A DNA stretch of 64,000 bases from Zingiber officinale (lineage: Eukaryota; Streptophyta; Magnoliopsida; Zingiberales; Zingiberaceae), in contig NC_055987.1 of NCBI RefSeq assembly GCF_018446385.1, positions 28,898,202 through 28,962,201 on the forward strand, in the 5' to 3' direction. Both the position numbers and the translations under genes were made by a program. The notes beneath the pieces were generated by a model. That model saw only the letters and a program-made list of their open reading frames with translations. It was not told the origin of the DNA and did no database searches. Of this stretch, positions 44,078-55,627 are shown piece by piece; position 1 is the stretch's first letter; each line of letters begins with the position of its first letter.

Positions 44078-47000
44078 AATCCCCCACACTTAGTCTTGAA
44101 CGTCCCGTGCAAGTAAAGAAAACTAAAAATCATCTCCATAGAAAATTCCCTAGCAATATCTAAAAGATAGTAAAAAGAATTTAACTAAGACCATCTAAAG
44201 ATCACAAACAATCATGAATACAATCCAAACAATAATCAGTAGGTATGGTAGTTTCAATCCAATTGAAAAAATTAAGCAAGTTGCAATCTCACAAGGGATT
44301 TACCTAATCTATCTCTTACACTCAAAATTGCATATATGTGGAGCTCACTCAATGCAACTCACAACATTTCACTACCATAAGCTTGCTTATTTTCTAAATC
44401 TCCACCACTATAAACATAGCATACATGAATCAAAAGGATTTTATTATCAAAAATTTAAAATGGAGCAATAAGAACAATTTAAGTGAATGAAGTGGCAAAG
44501 GAAAATGCTTAAATGAAGAAAATGAGAGAATGAGAGTATGGGAGGAATATACTTGATGAGTTAACCATTTGATGTGAAAAGAGATGAATACCATTTGTTT
44601 TTATCAATTCAAAAGATCAAGCTAACATCCCCTTCAATTTGATGACAAACAAAGAATCTTGATACTCTTTTGATACACTCTTTGGATGTGCCATTTTTCT
44701 CTTCTCTTCTTCACTGTTTTTGCTGGATTTTTCACTTCAATTCAGCATTTCAAAGCTAAAACCATCTCACAATAATTAATCAACAAGAATCCCCTCCCCC
44801 ACACTTAAAATTTTGACCGTCTCGGGCAATAAAGAACCACATGCTTTCCAATTCTTAACACACTTCAAAAACCACTGTTTACTCTGTTACTGCTGCAGAA
44901 TTCTTTACTTTCTCTGTATATCCGAATACAACATGAACAAATAACATTACAAATTGGGCATTTAACTTGGATTAGTCACTGTCCAAGAAGTACATAAGAG
45001 AAGGTGGCACAAAATAGGATTGATAGTGCATATTTTGAAATCTGAAATTTAAATTTGCAAACAGATTTTCAGAAATTCATTGTCATTATCACAGCTTCAA
45101 ATTTGATCAGTGATTCCATTATCCAGCAGAATTCATTTTCAGAATTGGAAAGAAAGAACACCAAATGATAATAAAAGAACAAAAGCTTCACAAAATTCTA
45201 TTTCAGCCAATGGCAGCATCATTTTTCTGTTCTGTTTCTCTCTAGTAATCTGTTTCCAAATTAATCTGTTGAACATGATCAACTGAATTGAGCAGAATTC
45301 ACAGAACTGTAGCATAAAAATCAGATTCTGCAACTTTTTCAATCAACAACTACTTGCAGATTTTCAATCAAACAGATTTTTACAGATTCTGTTCAGTTCT
45401 GTAAAATTCTGTTCTTTAGTGTCCAGAATCCTATACAATGAAATTTAAACACCACATGAAGCTCTGAAAAATAGTCAATTGATAATGAATCGAAATGGCT
45501 TTAACATCAGTCATCTCGGATCAGTAATAGCCAGAAAACTTGGCACACGAAAATTGAATGTCCTACTTGAGTATCACCCTCTAATCTTTCCTTCCAACAG
45601 AACCTTGGAATTTATACTTGGCCGGATTTTGAAGAAACTGTAATACCTTTCAATATCTACCCAATTTACTCTCAATCTCAATTACTTTCTTACACTTTTT
45701 AGGCTTGGAGACACTGCAACATCAATTCCAAAAATCAGATCTATCTATTGCTGATGTCTCTACTCTTCCTTTGAATGAATGACCTCACTTGCAATTTTGA
45801 AGATCAGCAGGAATCAGAATCATAGTTTTGTTTGCAAAAATTAGCTTCAACAACACAATTTGGCACACTAACACTTAAGTTGGTACATTCTTTCACTCCT
45901 TGTTTATCTTGTATACTTCATTTGAAGAAAAGTTCTATTATCACAAATGTCAAGGCTTCAACTTCCATTTCAAAACTTCCTCAAAAACAGCAACAATAAT
46001 GTTTCAAAGACTGAGCTTTCACTTCACATAAGACATAGTTCATTAATATCCTAATGTTTATCACATAAATCCACAAGACAAGCTGAAAATTTCCGAAATC
46101 AGGTTCAATTCAAGGTCCCTTTCTGTTGTGTTCCTTCTTCCCAATGGTTTGATACCCAAATAGATTGTAGAATGTTGCAATTCATGAGGTAGCTGTTCAG
46201 ATTCAAATTCGAAACTAGAGTGTGGCTGCCAATTCCAAATTCTGCAGGTTTCTGGTTTTACTGGACTGGCACTACTTCAAAATGAATTCTAAATGTTTTA
46301 GTGCATCTTGATTACAGCGTAGACTGCTCCTTTATGATTTAATCAGCCTAATATCAGAAAAGTTGGAAGTAAGTAAACCTCAAGTGATTCTTCAGCTTTT
46401 AGTCATGAAGAAATAAGCTTCATGGAGCCACATGATATTGTTTTCATCAATTCATGGAATCTCTTTCAGCAGCAAAGTTGCAACATTCTCCAGTAGTTAT
46501 CTCTGAAATTCTCTACAATTATTCTGAAATTGTATCCTTCCATAAATCAATTCACTGAAGTTGCCTCAACTTTTTCATCCTTCTGTTTCTATGGTATTCT
46601 TCATAGTATGATTACAAAACTCAGCTCCACATAATCACTTCAGAATCTGGACAGCTTCCGAGATCAGATTCAAATCCATGTTTCAGAATTCAAGTTTAGA
46701 AATTAAAGTTCAGGAAAATCTTCTTTTGATCCAACTCACTACTGATAATAATTGGCACATAGATTTGTATCAAAATCCACTTCAAAACTAAAACATATTG
46801 CAATGCAATCAAACAACCCAAATCCAGAACTTATATTTCCTGGACATTCACTATGCATGCTGAATTCTGATTTTCCAGTTTTCAATTTCAGCAATTTGAA
46901 TTCAATGTGATTTCAACTCAATGCGTTACAACTGAATGCATCTTCTTATTATCCCACTCTTTTCAATTTCTGCAGCTTTGTCCATCTATGAAGTCAAATT

Positions 47001-48775
47001 TCATAGTGCAGCCTTAAAGAACTAATTTCCAGAAATACAGATTCAAAGAATTGAGAAGCAACAACTGAAATTCGATTTCAGAAGTAAGTGTATCAAAATC
47101 AGCAAACAGAACTGACACTAGCAGGATACAATTTCAGCCTTTCTAAATCTATTTCAGCAGCTCCACACTTTTGTTCATTTACAGCACCTTGCCACCCTTC
47201 CTCTACCAACTACCTACTGTATATGCAATCCTGCAAAATTCCAGCACTTCTTCAATTCAAATCTGGATTCTTGATTCTGGAATTCAATTATAATTTGATT
47301 ATGGAATTATGCAAATTGATTGTTGTAGTATCTAAATTCTGGCCTCTTAGAAAGTTTTCAACTTCCAAATTAGAAAGTATCAAAAGCCACTAGTGTTACA
47401 GGTACAGTATCAAGAACTCACACGTGCAGCAATTCAGCAACTCTTCCTTCTTCCATTAAGTTTGCTTAACTCCAGCATACGAATGGGAAATTAATAAGAG
47501 TATTCAGCTATCCACAGCTCCTGCACCTTTGGTTTAATACATCAAACTTCTGAACCAACAGAACTAAAGAACAGAATTTTCAAATTCCTGCCTTAATTAC
47601 TGCACATTTTACTCATCAAGCATCAATAGGAAAACATTGAGTCATCCGAAACCTTCCATACCTCTGATTTCATCAAGACGAATTAATCTGGGCCGTTCAT
47701 TGAAGACAGACCAAATACAGCCCTGTAAGAGCATGGTAAGAGACAGCAGCAGGTTTAGGCACTAATAAAGTCCACAGTCATTCCTGCACTGAACTTCCTT
47801 CTATTTCAGAATATCAGAGCAGTGACATCTTCACCTTGTCCTTTTCTTTTTATACATAACTGACAACTTACAGATCCGAATTTGAATTGCCAGAATTTCA
47901 ATTTCAGAATTAGGATTCAAGCCTAACATGTTCCAGTGTCTCTACAAGATCTACAAAGCTCTGCCAACAGATTCCAACTTATCAAGTAAATAATTCTGTA
48001 ATCTAAGGGAATCTTGCCAAAGCTAGCAGTCACTTAGTTAACAAGATTGTTTAGTAACTCGAATGAAGGAAAGGCTGTGGCATTTGCTCAGTTAAACTTG
48101 TTAGCATACTCTTCTACAGATTTTTAGTTTCTGAGATAAAATTGGCTGTGGACATTTTTCAGCAGCATCATCCAAAGCTCCAACTTTTAGCTAAAACCAA
48201 CTCAACCCATCCCCAAAAGCATTAGCTAAGAGTCTCGAAAATGGAATTAATTTGTCTTCAAACCAGATTCAGAAATCCTTGAGAGTTGATATTAAACAAA
48301 AATTCTTCAATGGCTCCAATGATGCAATCTACATGTCCATAGTCTTCTGAGCTACATATGTAAATCATGACAATTTAGTGTGATTCTTAAATGTTGCTTT
48401 GCCATCAAACAGAATACATTCTGTAGGAAATCATAATTTGATTTATGAAAACATCTTCAATTGCTAGAACCACTACTGAATATAGCACTTTTGTAATCTG
48501 AAACTTTCAATTGCTGAAATGCTACACAACTTCTTCTATAATCTCAACTTTAGAAATATATTTCCAGCAGGATGTTATTCAGGTTAAGTATCAACCCTTT
48601 GATTTCCTGTACCTCAAAATTTTGGCAAACAAGAAACGTGAAATCAAATGATAAACAAAAACTGACACTTCACAGATCAATTTCAGAACAAATTGCTGCT
48701 ATTCTGAAATCTGTAGATCAGATTTAGAATGAATTGTTGAAAGGTTAGCACCATTGCATTCTTCATTGAAAGGTT
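44078..48775. other. ORF-less interior of the LARD-like element
   Basis: The 4.7-kb interior has no coding potential, but its wording is striking: TTCAGAATT, CAGAATTC, TTCCAGAA, CAACTTC and CAGATTC recur every few tens of bases on the plus strand across the whole length. Two copies of a ~45-bp segment with CCCCCACACTTA and TTGA(A/C)CGTC lie at about 44082-44125 and 44803-44845; in element sense these resemble the pol end plus polypurine tract of Gypsy elements. No long tandem period was seen. Confidence 0.6.
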
Positions 48776-49454
48776 AGAAATGCGTCGCGGGACGAAGCTG
48801 CGCGTGGAGGAGTCGATGAAGAAGCTGGAACACTGTAGCTTCTCATTTAAACAGATCTGGATCTGATCGGACGTCTGAGATAATTCCTGGCTAAATCAAC
48901 GGTGAAAAGTCATCCAAAATCCGATCCGAAGGTACTGATGTTGATCTAGGGTCTGGATCTACCCTCCCGTAGGTCAGATTGATCAGATCATCACTGGATG
49001 GCCCGGATCTGCACAGTCTTCATTGAACAGTCCAGATTAATCCGGCTGGATCAATGGCTGGATGAACTCAGATCTGGATCAAAACTTCTGGATCTTCATC
49101 AATGGCTTAGATCTGCTCCCCATTAGGTTGGATCGGCCAGATCTTCAACGGATGATTCAGATCTCTCCTATTCTTGATAAACGGCCCAAATCGACCCAAA
49201 GCTTGATCTTGTCTTTTGAACTCCGATTCGAGCCCAATTCCGGTCCAAATAGATCCAAATCTAAGATCCTTTGATGCCTACAAAATAATAATCAAATATT
49301 AGCATCAAATAACACCAAAAATAATATAATTTGTAATTAAGTCCAAAATCTATGCAATGCACAAAAATGTGATGTAACCATGATTTAAACTATGAAATCA
49401 ACATCAAACCATGCATATATGAATCAAAATAATGCAGTAAAATCATGGTTATCA
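48776..49454 (-). repeat. Partial second LTR of the LARD-like element
   Basis: This 679-bp copy matches 43399-44077. In element orientation it is the beginning of the 5' LTR; the remaining ~1.06 kb and the primer site are missing. The junction lies at a direct repeat TTGAAAGGTTAG (about 48737-48748 and 48766-48777), which may mark the deletion event. Confidence 0.8.
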
Positions 49455-49459
49455 GTCCA

Positions 49460-49984
49460 CACAAATCAGAATGAACCAATTCCAACACATCTTTAGCTCT
49501 ATTCCCCTTGGCCTTAAAAGGTCTCTTGGTCATTTTTCCTTCCAAGCAAGATTCACAGGTTGGAAAGTTTTCCACCATCAATGAACCCAAAAGTCCATTG
49601 GCTATTAATATGACCTAGCCTTAGATGCCAAAGATATGTTTGGTTCATTTCCGAAGGATGCTTTCTCTTATTAGAATTAGAAGATGTGTTATTAATTTTC
49701 ATTTGTTGCATCGCGTGAGTTATTGGATTTAGAGTATACAAATTGTCAACCAATGTACCAGAACAGATAACCACTCTATTTTTCTTGATAACTACTTTAT
49801 CATCAAAAGAAACAGAATATCCATCCTCAAATAGTTTAGAAACTGAAATCAAATTCTTTCTAAAACTTGGTACATAAAGGTAATTTCTCAAAATCAATGT
49901 TTTATTCCTATCAAAGGATAAATAAACATATCTCACTACAACAGCTGCCACTTTCATAGCATTGCCCATGTAAACGGTGATTTC
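49460..49984 (-). pseudogene. Copia pre-integrase and integrase N-terminal part
   Basis: Between the two nested inserts the Copia frame shows NYLYVPSFRKNLISVSKLFE, then a WHLRLGHIN zinc-binding start and TCESCLEGKMTKRPF, the H-H-C-C motif of integrase, ending at HSDLCG where the LARD-like element is inserted. A frame change separates the two parts near 49570. Continues from 59603 and into 42337. Confidence 0.85.
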
Positions 49985-51238
49985 TGTTGATGTGGGAAGC
50001 ATCCGACGATCGAACTCATGTTTTGATAATGACAAAGGATTCAAAGTTAAGGTGTTTTGTGATTTAACAAGTCTGTTTGAGTATTTCAGGAAAGTCCTAG
50101 CTGGGTTAGGCAAAGGGAAAACCCTAGGGGGTGGTAACCCTAGGTCATAGGGGGTGGTAACCCTATGCGGAAAGTCTTGGCAGGTCGATGGCTTCAGGCA
50201 AAAGTCCTAGGGGGAGGTAACCCTAGGTGGAAACTCCTGGTGTCGCAAACCAGGTGAAAGACTAGACTAGCCGGGAAGCAGATGTCCAGCAGAAAGTCCA
50301 GAAGCGTCAAGTGCTGAGCAAAAGTCCAGTCGATCTGGAGGATCGCACTGGCAGCAGGTAAATCTCCTGAGGGGAGTAGGTGAGGACGCGTTCCCCTTAG
50401 AGGGAACAGTAGGCGTCGGGTCGACCTAGGGTTTCCGGACGGAAATCCGAAGTCAGACCCGGATAGTCTGATGACTATCGATAATATTTTGTCACCTTAT
50501 TCATGACTTTATGTGCTAACTTTGTATTGCAGGATATTGTTTGGGACTAACATGTCTTGCAGGTACAAAATAATGAAGTCTTTCCTCGGATGAACAGTGT
50601 CCGAGGCGCCTCCATGGAGCTTGGAGGCGCCTCGGGTGCAAAGCTGGAGCTGGCTACGAAGCACCTTGGGAGGCGCCTTAAAGGAGTCATAAGGCGCCTT
50701 GGAAGGCGCCTTGAATGGGGCATAAGGCGCCTTAAGCAGATGAACTTTGACCAGTTCAAGCTTGATCCACGTGGGAGACTCGGCAGCATGGAGGCGCCTT
50801 GAATAGCCTTCAAGGCGCCTTGAACACCCTTTATAAGGGGGTTTCGAGGAGCACCTTGTATCATCAACTTCCAGACTTCCTTTCTTCAACGTGCCGCTAA
50901 CAAGATCATTCCGAAGTGCTGTTGCAACATTCCGACGACCCGGAGCTCCGTAACTTGTGGTTTCTATACTGTTGTCGGTATAACCGTGTTTCTTTTTACT
51001 GTACTTATTTGCAATACTTGTACTCTATTCGAACTTATAGTTGTTGCCCATGGAAAGCGATCAAGGATCGCGGGCCTTCGAGTAGGAGTCGCCTTAGGCT
51101 CCGAACGAAGTAAATTCCCCGGTGTTTGTGTGTTTGTTTTTATTCCGCTACGTTTTAACTCCGATAGTTTTGCGATTCGAAAAACGAAATAGCCGCGAGC
51201 GCTATTCAACCCCCCTCTAGCGCTTTCTCGATCCAACA
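49985..51238 (+). repeat. 5' LTR of the SIRE derivative
   Basis: 1254 bp. Upstream of the TATA-like TTTATAAGG (50830-50838) it holds eight GGCGCC palindromes between 50605 and 50819, most extended to (A/G)AGGCGCCTT or similar. A duplicated CCTAGGGGG(A/T)GGTAACCCTA segment lies at about 50125-50235. The right LTR lacks about 37 bp of this region. Confidence 0.92.
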
Positions 51239-51240
51239 AT

Positions 51241-51252
51241 TGGTATCAGAGT
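51241..51252 (+). promoter_or_regulatory. Primer binding site of the SIRE derivative
   Basis: TGGTATCAGAGT follows the LTR after AT, matching the complement of initiator tRNA-Met except for the last base. Confidence 0.88.
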
Positions 51253-51491
51253 GGGGTCGTTTTGAATTGGTGCAACCACCATTCAAAACATTTTTTCGTG
51301 GTATTTTTTTGATTTTCGGAGTCAATTAGAAATTAGCTTAGTAGCTAAAATTCTAATTCTTTTCAAAATCGGTGTTGCTCAAAGTTGGTTAATACCACTT
51401 GAGCTCGTTTTTTTTCTATTCTTACGACACTACTAATCCAAGACTCAGTCTTGGAACAGATCTTCTTGTTTTTAATTTTTGCAAGATTTAA

Positions 51492-53072
51492 ATGGCCTAA
51501 TAAGAAGGATATAGCACTGTTCGTCCCCCACTATTCTCCAGAGAAGACTTCGGGTATTGGAAGGGGCGAATGGAGACATATCTGAAGATCCAGTTCGACA
51601 CCTGGATGATAGTCAAGACGGGACTGCGACTACCAACTGATGCAGACGGCAAGCCTACATCCTGTGAAAACTGGGATCCAGCCCTTATCAAAAAGGTGGA
51701 AGCCGACGCCAAAGCCACCTGCACCCTCTAGTGCGGTCTTACCAAGGAGGAGCTCAACAGAGTCGGTCCATTCTCTTCCGCAAAGGAGCTGTGGGAGAAA
51801 CTAATCGAACTCCACGAGGGCACTTCCGACACTAAGGTGAGTAAAAGGGATCTTTTACTTAATAAATTATATAATCTGAAAATGCAGGAAGGCGAGACGA
51901 CGAGTTCACTACACGCAAGAATCCAAGACATCCTCAACTCCCTCCACGGAATTGGGCAGAAGGTCGAGAATAGGGACATCATAAGGTATGCACTCAACTC
52001 CTTTCCTAGGAGCACATTGTGGGCATCAATGGTAGATGCCTACAAAGTCTCTAAGGATCTATCTTGTATTAAATTAGATGAACTATTTTCGGAATTCTAA
52101 CTTCACGAGCAGACTAATGTACAGCCACCCGAGAAAGGTGTAGCTTTGCTTGCAGGTACCAATAGAACGCGCGAACCAAGATCACGACGAAGAACTAAAC
52201 CAAAATCAGAAGAAGAACCCGACTCAGATAATGAAGATAAAGATCTAACAACCGAGCTCATGAACCTTGTGAAGAGACTCTACAAGAAGAAGAAAGGCTT
52301 CAACAAGATGGACCTAAAGAAGGCAGTCCAATCCAAGGAAGCCCAACCAACTCCTAACGTAAAGTTTGAAGTGATTTGCTACGGGTGCAACCAGAAGGGG
52401 CACATCAAGGCCAACTGCCCCAATCAAAAGGAAGCAAAGAAGCAAAGAAGGAAGAAGGCCCTAAAGGCAACGTGGGACGAATCTTCCTCAGAAGACGACG
52501 ATGAAGAACTCGATCAGACGAGTTTACTTGCACTAATGGCCCGGGACCAGATCGACGAGTCCGAGAGCGAGAGCGAGTTGGAGGCCGAGTCCGAGCAAAG
52601 CCACGGATCCGTATCCGTTTCAGAAGGGCCCGATCCCTCTGTAAGTGTTTCCAGACTTAATAACTTAGTTAATTATTTACTTCGCAAATTAGCTAAGTCA
52701 AACCTTAAGATAAAATCACTTCTAAAGGAAGTAGCTGTCCTTAAAGAAGTGACTAACTCTAAATCCGTACCGGATCAAGTTCAGACTGAAAATTCTACTC
52801 ATGTTCGAAAACTTGAGGAAGAAAATTTGAGTTTGAAAAATCAGGTCAAGGATTTAAAAAATACCTTAGAACGGTTTTCTTTGGGCTCCAAGAACTTTGA
52901 CCTAATTCTTGGGGCACAAAGAGCCGTTTACAATAGAACTGGGCTAGGATATAAAACTAAAAAGAAATATAAATCTTATTTATCCTTAATAAACAAACCA
53001 AATAGTAAATCAGTCCAAGCATGGGTTCCCAAGTCCAAGTTGGTCAATCAAGTTGGACTTGGCCAATACTAG
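51492..53072 (+). pseudogene. Gag of the SIRE derivative, one frame broken by stop codons
   Basis: A single frame of 527 codons. It shows a UBN2-type gag domain (REDFGYWKGRMETYL, KELWEKLIELHEG, LHARIQDILNSLHGIG), a CCHC zinc knuckle CYGCNQKGHIKANC near 52376-52417, a long acidic/serine segment, and a coiled-coil-like region (KLEEENLSLKNQVKDLKNTL). In-frame stops are TAA TAA at 51498-51503, TAG at 51729-51731 and TAA at 52098-52100. There are no frameshifts. The terminal TAG at 53070 stands where SIRE proteins continue (QYWVPK), so it may also be a mutation. A capsid protein could only be made from 52146 onward as written. Confidence 0.88.
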
Positions 53073-54040
53073 GTCCCGAAGGATCAAATACACTACCTCG
53101 ATAGACCATATCGAGGCTATGATCCAGGGGGAGTAAAAAGAAAAACGATCTTAATAAATCAAAATTCAAAAATCAAAATCAAATTAAAGATTCGAAATTA
53201 AATTTTAAATTCAAAATTCAAAAATCAAAATCAAATTAAAAATTCGAAATTAAATTCAAAATTCAAAATCAAATTAAAAATTAAAAATTCAAAAATCAAA
53301 ATCAAATTAAAAATTAGAAATTAAATTTTAAATTCAAAATTCAAAAATCAAAATCAAATTAAAAAATTTGAAATTAAAATATCAATTCAAAATTCAAAAA
53401 TCAAAATCAAATTAAAAAATTTGAAATTAAAATATCAATTCAAAATTCAAAAATCAAAATCAAATTCGAAATTAAATTTAAAATTCAAAATCAAATAAAA
53501 TATAGATGGAGGATCTAGAATAGTTGACACCCCCAACTGAATTACCCGACAGGGTAACTGAACTTAATCTATCCGAAATGGGTAAAACAAGAGTAGATTA
53601 CCCGACAGAGTAATTAAGGTTAGATTAAAACGGGCTAGGTTTAACTTGACCCACAGTACTGGTGAAAATTTTGGATGATAGTACGTTAGGGAAGCTTGGG
53701 CATCGCATGTCTAGGAAGATATGGCTTCGACTTGGTGCATTTGGCCAAGTGGAACTGACCGAAGCTACCCTTAAATGGATCCTAACTAGTTAGACCAAGG
53801 TTTAGTATTAAGTTCAATGGGTAAGACTATTTGGGAAACCTCGAAGGCATGGTTACTTTAATGAGTTCCTTGTGACTTACCATAGCCCAGAAGTTTATCC
53901 AAAGAATGCTTACTTGTTGAAACCAAAGCTAAACCTGAATCTAACACAAAGTTAAACCTTACCCTAATATTCAACCACAATTCATCTCATAACAATTATA
54001 GGGTTCACTGATTGAAACTTTAGATCGGGTGAGATGACTA
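53073..54040 (+). other. Gag-to-array spacer of the SIRE derivative
   Basis: The gag frame can be followed a further ~20 codons past 53072 (VPKDQIHYLDRPYRGYDPGG), then ends in a ~55-60-bp degenerate repeat made of AAATTCAAAA, ATCAAATTAAAA and TTCGAAATTAAA (about 53150-53505). From 53510 to 54040 is unique-looking sequence with two ATTACCCGACAG(G/A)GTAA motifs. No protease or pol homology was found. Confidence 0.6.
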
Positions 54041-55275
54041 AGTACTTAAAATTATTTTCAAAATTAATTAACTTTAAAATCTTTTCAAAATTAACTTAAA
54101 TTATTTTCAAAATTAATTAACTAAAATTATTTTCAAATTTAATTAACTTGAATTATTTTCAAATTTAATTAACTTAAATTAAAATTATTTTAAAAATTAA
54201 TTTCAAAATGATATTTTAAAACTTAATTTCAAAATTATTTTAAAACTTAATTTCAAAATGATTTTAAAACTTAATTTCAAAATTATTCTAAAACTTAATT
54301 TCAAAACTATTTTAAAACTTAATTTCAAAATTATTTTAAAACTTAATTTCAAAACGATTTTAAAACTTAATTTCAAAATGATTTTAAAACTTAATTTCAA
54401 AATTATTTTAAAACATAAAAATTATTTTAAAACTTAAATTAACACTTAATTTCAAAATGATTTTAAAACTTAAAAATTATTTTAAAACTTAAATTAAAAC
54501 TTAATTTCAAAATTATTTTAAAACTTAAAAATTATTTTAAAAACTTAATTTCAAAATTATTTTAAAACTTAATTTAAAAATTATTTTAAAACTTAATTTC
54601 AAAATGATTTTAAAACTTAATTTCAAAATTATTTTACAACTTAAAAATTATTTTAAAACTTAATTTAAAACTTAATTTCAAAATAATTTTAAAAATTAAT
54701 TTCAAAATTATTTTAAAACTTAAAAATTATTTTAAAACTTAATTTAAAACTTAATTTCAAAATGATTTTAAAACTTAAAAATTATTTTAAAAACTTAATT
54801 TAAAACTTAATTTCAAAATTATTTTAAAACTTAAAAATTATCTTAAAACTTAATTTCAAAATGATTTTTTTTTCAAAATTATTTTAAAACTGATTTTAAA
54901 AATTAATTTCAAAATTATTTTAAAACTTAAAAATTATTTTAAAACTTAATTTCAAAACTATTTTAAAACTTAATTTCAAAATTATTTTAAAACTTAATTT
55001 AAAACCTAATTTCAAAATTATTTTAAAAAAAAACTTAAAAATTATTTTAAAACTTAATTTAAAACTTAATTTCAAAACTATTTTAAAAACTTAATTTCAA
55101 AATTATTTTAAAACTTAATTTTAAAATTAGTTTAAAACTTAATTTCAAAACTATTTTAAAAAACTTAATTTCAAAATTATTTTAAAATTTAATTTCAAAA
55201 TTATTTTAAAACTTAATTTAAAACTTAATTTCAAAATTATTTTAAAACGTAATTTTAAAATCCTTTTAAATATTA
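54041..55275. repeat. AT-rich 24-bp tandem array inside the SIRE derivative
   Basis: About 1.2 kb of imperfect copies of a 24-bp unit, AATTATTTTAAAACTTAATTTC plus AA, with shorter 12-14-bp variants mixed in. On the minus strand it reads as an 8-residue repeat (KLSFKIIL), which is an artefact of the period. The array lies where pol is found in full-length relatives. Confidence 0.85.
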
Positions 55276-55359
55276 GAAAATCATTTTAAATCAAAATTAA
55301 TTTAATTAAAATTATTTTTCACATATTAACTTAAAATAAAAAAAATTTAAAGGGACACG

Positions 55360-55627
55360 TGGCACATGAATGAAGGCGCCTCGCACACGAGGGAGGCGCC
55401 CTCAACAGCGACGAGAAATTTCTCGCCGCCTACTTAAGGCGCCTTAAGGAACCCCTTAAGGCGCCTCCAAAGGTGCCCTAAAGAGCCCTTAAAGGCGCCT
55501 TAACCCTTCCCTTTTGCCACGAACAGAAGCATTTCCTTCTGTTCGTGTTCTGCCGAAACACAGCTCAGCCCGAGTTTTTCCCAACCAAGGCGCCTTCTAC
55601 CCATCTCTTCCCCCTTCATTCCTAGCT
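55360..55627 (+). promoter_or_regulatory. GGCGCC-rich leader of the 3' ORF
   Basis: Six GGCGCC palindromes occur between about 55374 and 55595, several as AAGGCGCCTT, in a GC-rich block that abruptly follows the AT-rich array and ends just before the 3' ORF start. The LTR of the same element has the same palindrome cluster next to its TATA box. A role as an internal promoter is an inference; no TATA box was found here. Confidence 0.45.

Larger units (their letters stand above)
42338..49454 (-). mobile_element. Non-coding (LARD-like) Gypsy-type element nested in the Copia integrase
   Basis: The insert is flanked by GTCCA (42333-42337 and 49455-49459). Its left LTR (42338-44077) has TGATAAGG...GGTTATCA ends. 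After it the plus strand reads AATCCCCCACACTTAG, the complement of a polypurine tract, so the element is minus-oriented. The right LTR is represented only by 48776-49454, and no primer site follows it. The 4.7-kb interior has no ORF of note. A long, ORF-less interior between related LTRs fits a large retrotransposon derivative. The partial right LTR means it could not transpose now. Confidence 0.82.

Noticed and set aside
50509..50889. Open frames of 100-126 codons in the SIRE-derivative LTR
   Set aside because: Their repeated KAP/APP residues come from the GGCGCC repeats; the frame shifts between the two LTR copies.
53150..53505. CRISPR-like alternation of repeats and spacers
   Set aside because: The repeats are degenerate AT-rich words without unique spacers, inside a plant retroelement.
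54203..54400. A 65-residue open frame with an 8-residue KLSFKIIL repeat
   Set aside because: It is the translation of the 24-bp AT-rich array and has no start context or homology.
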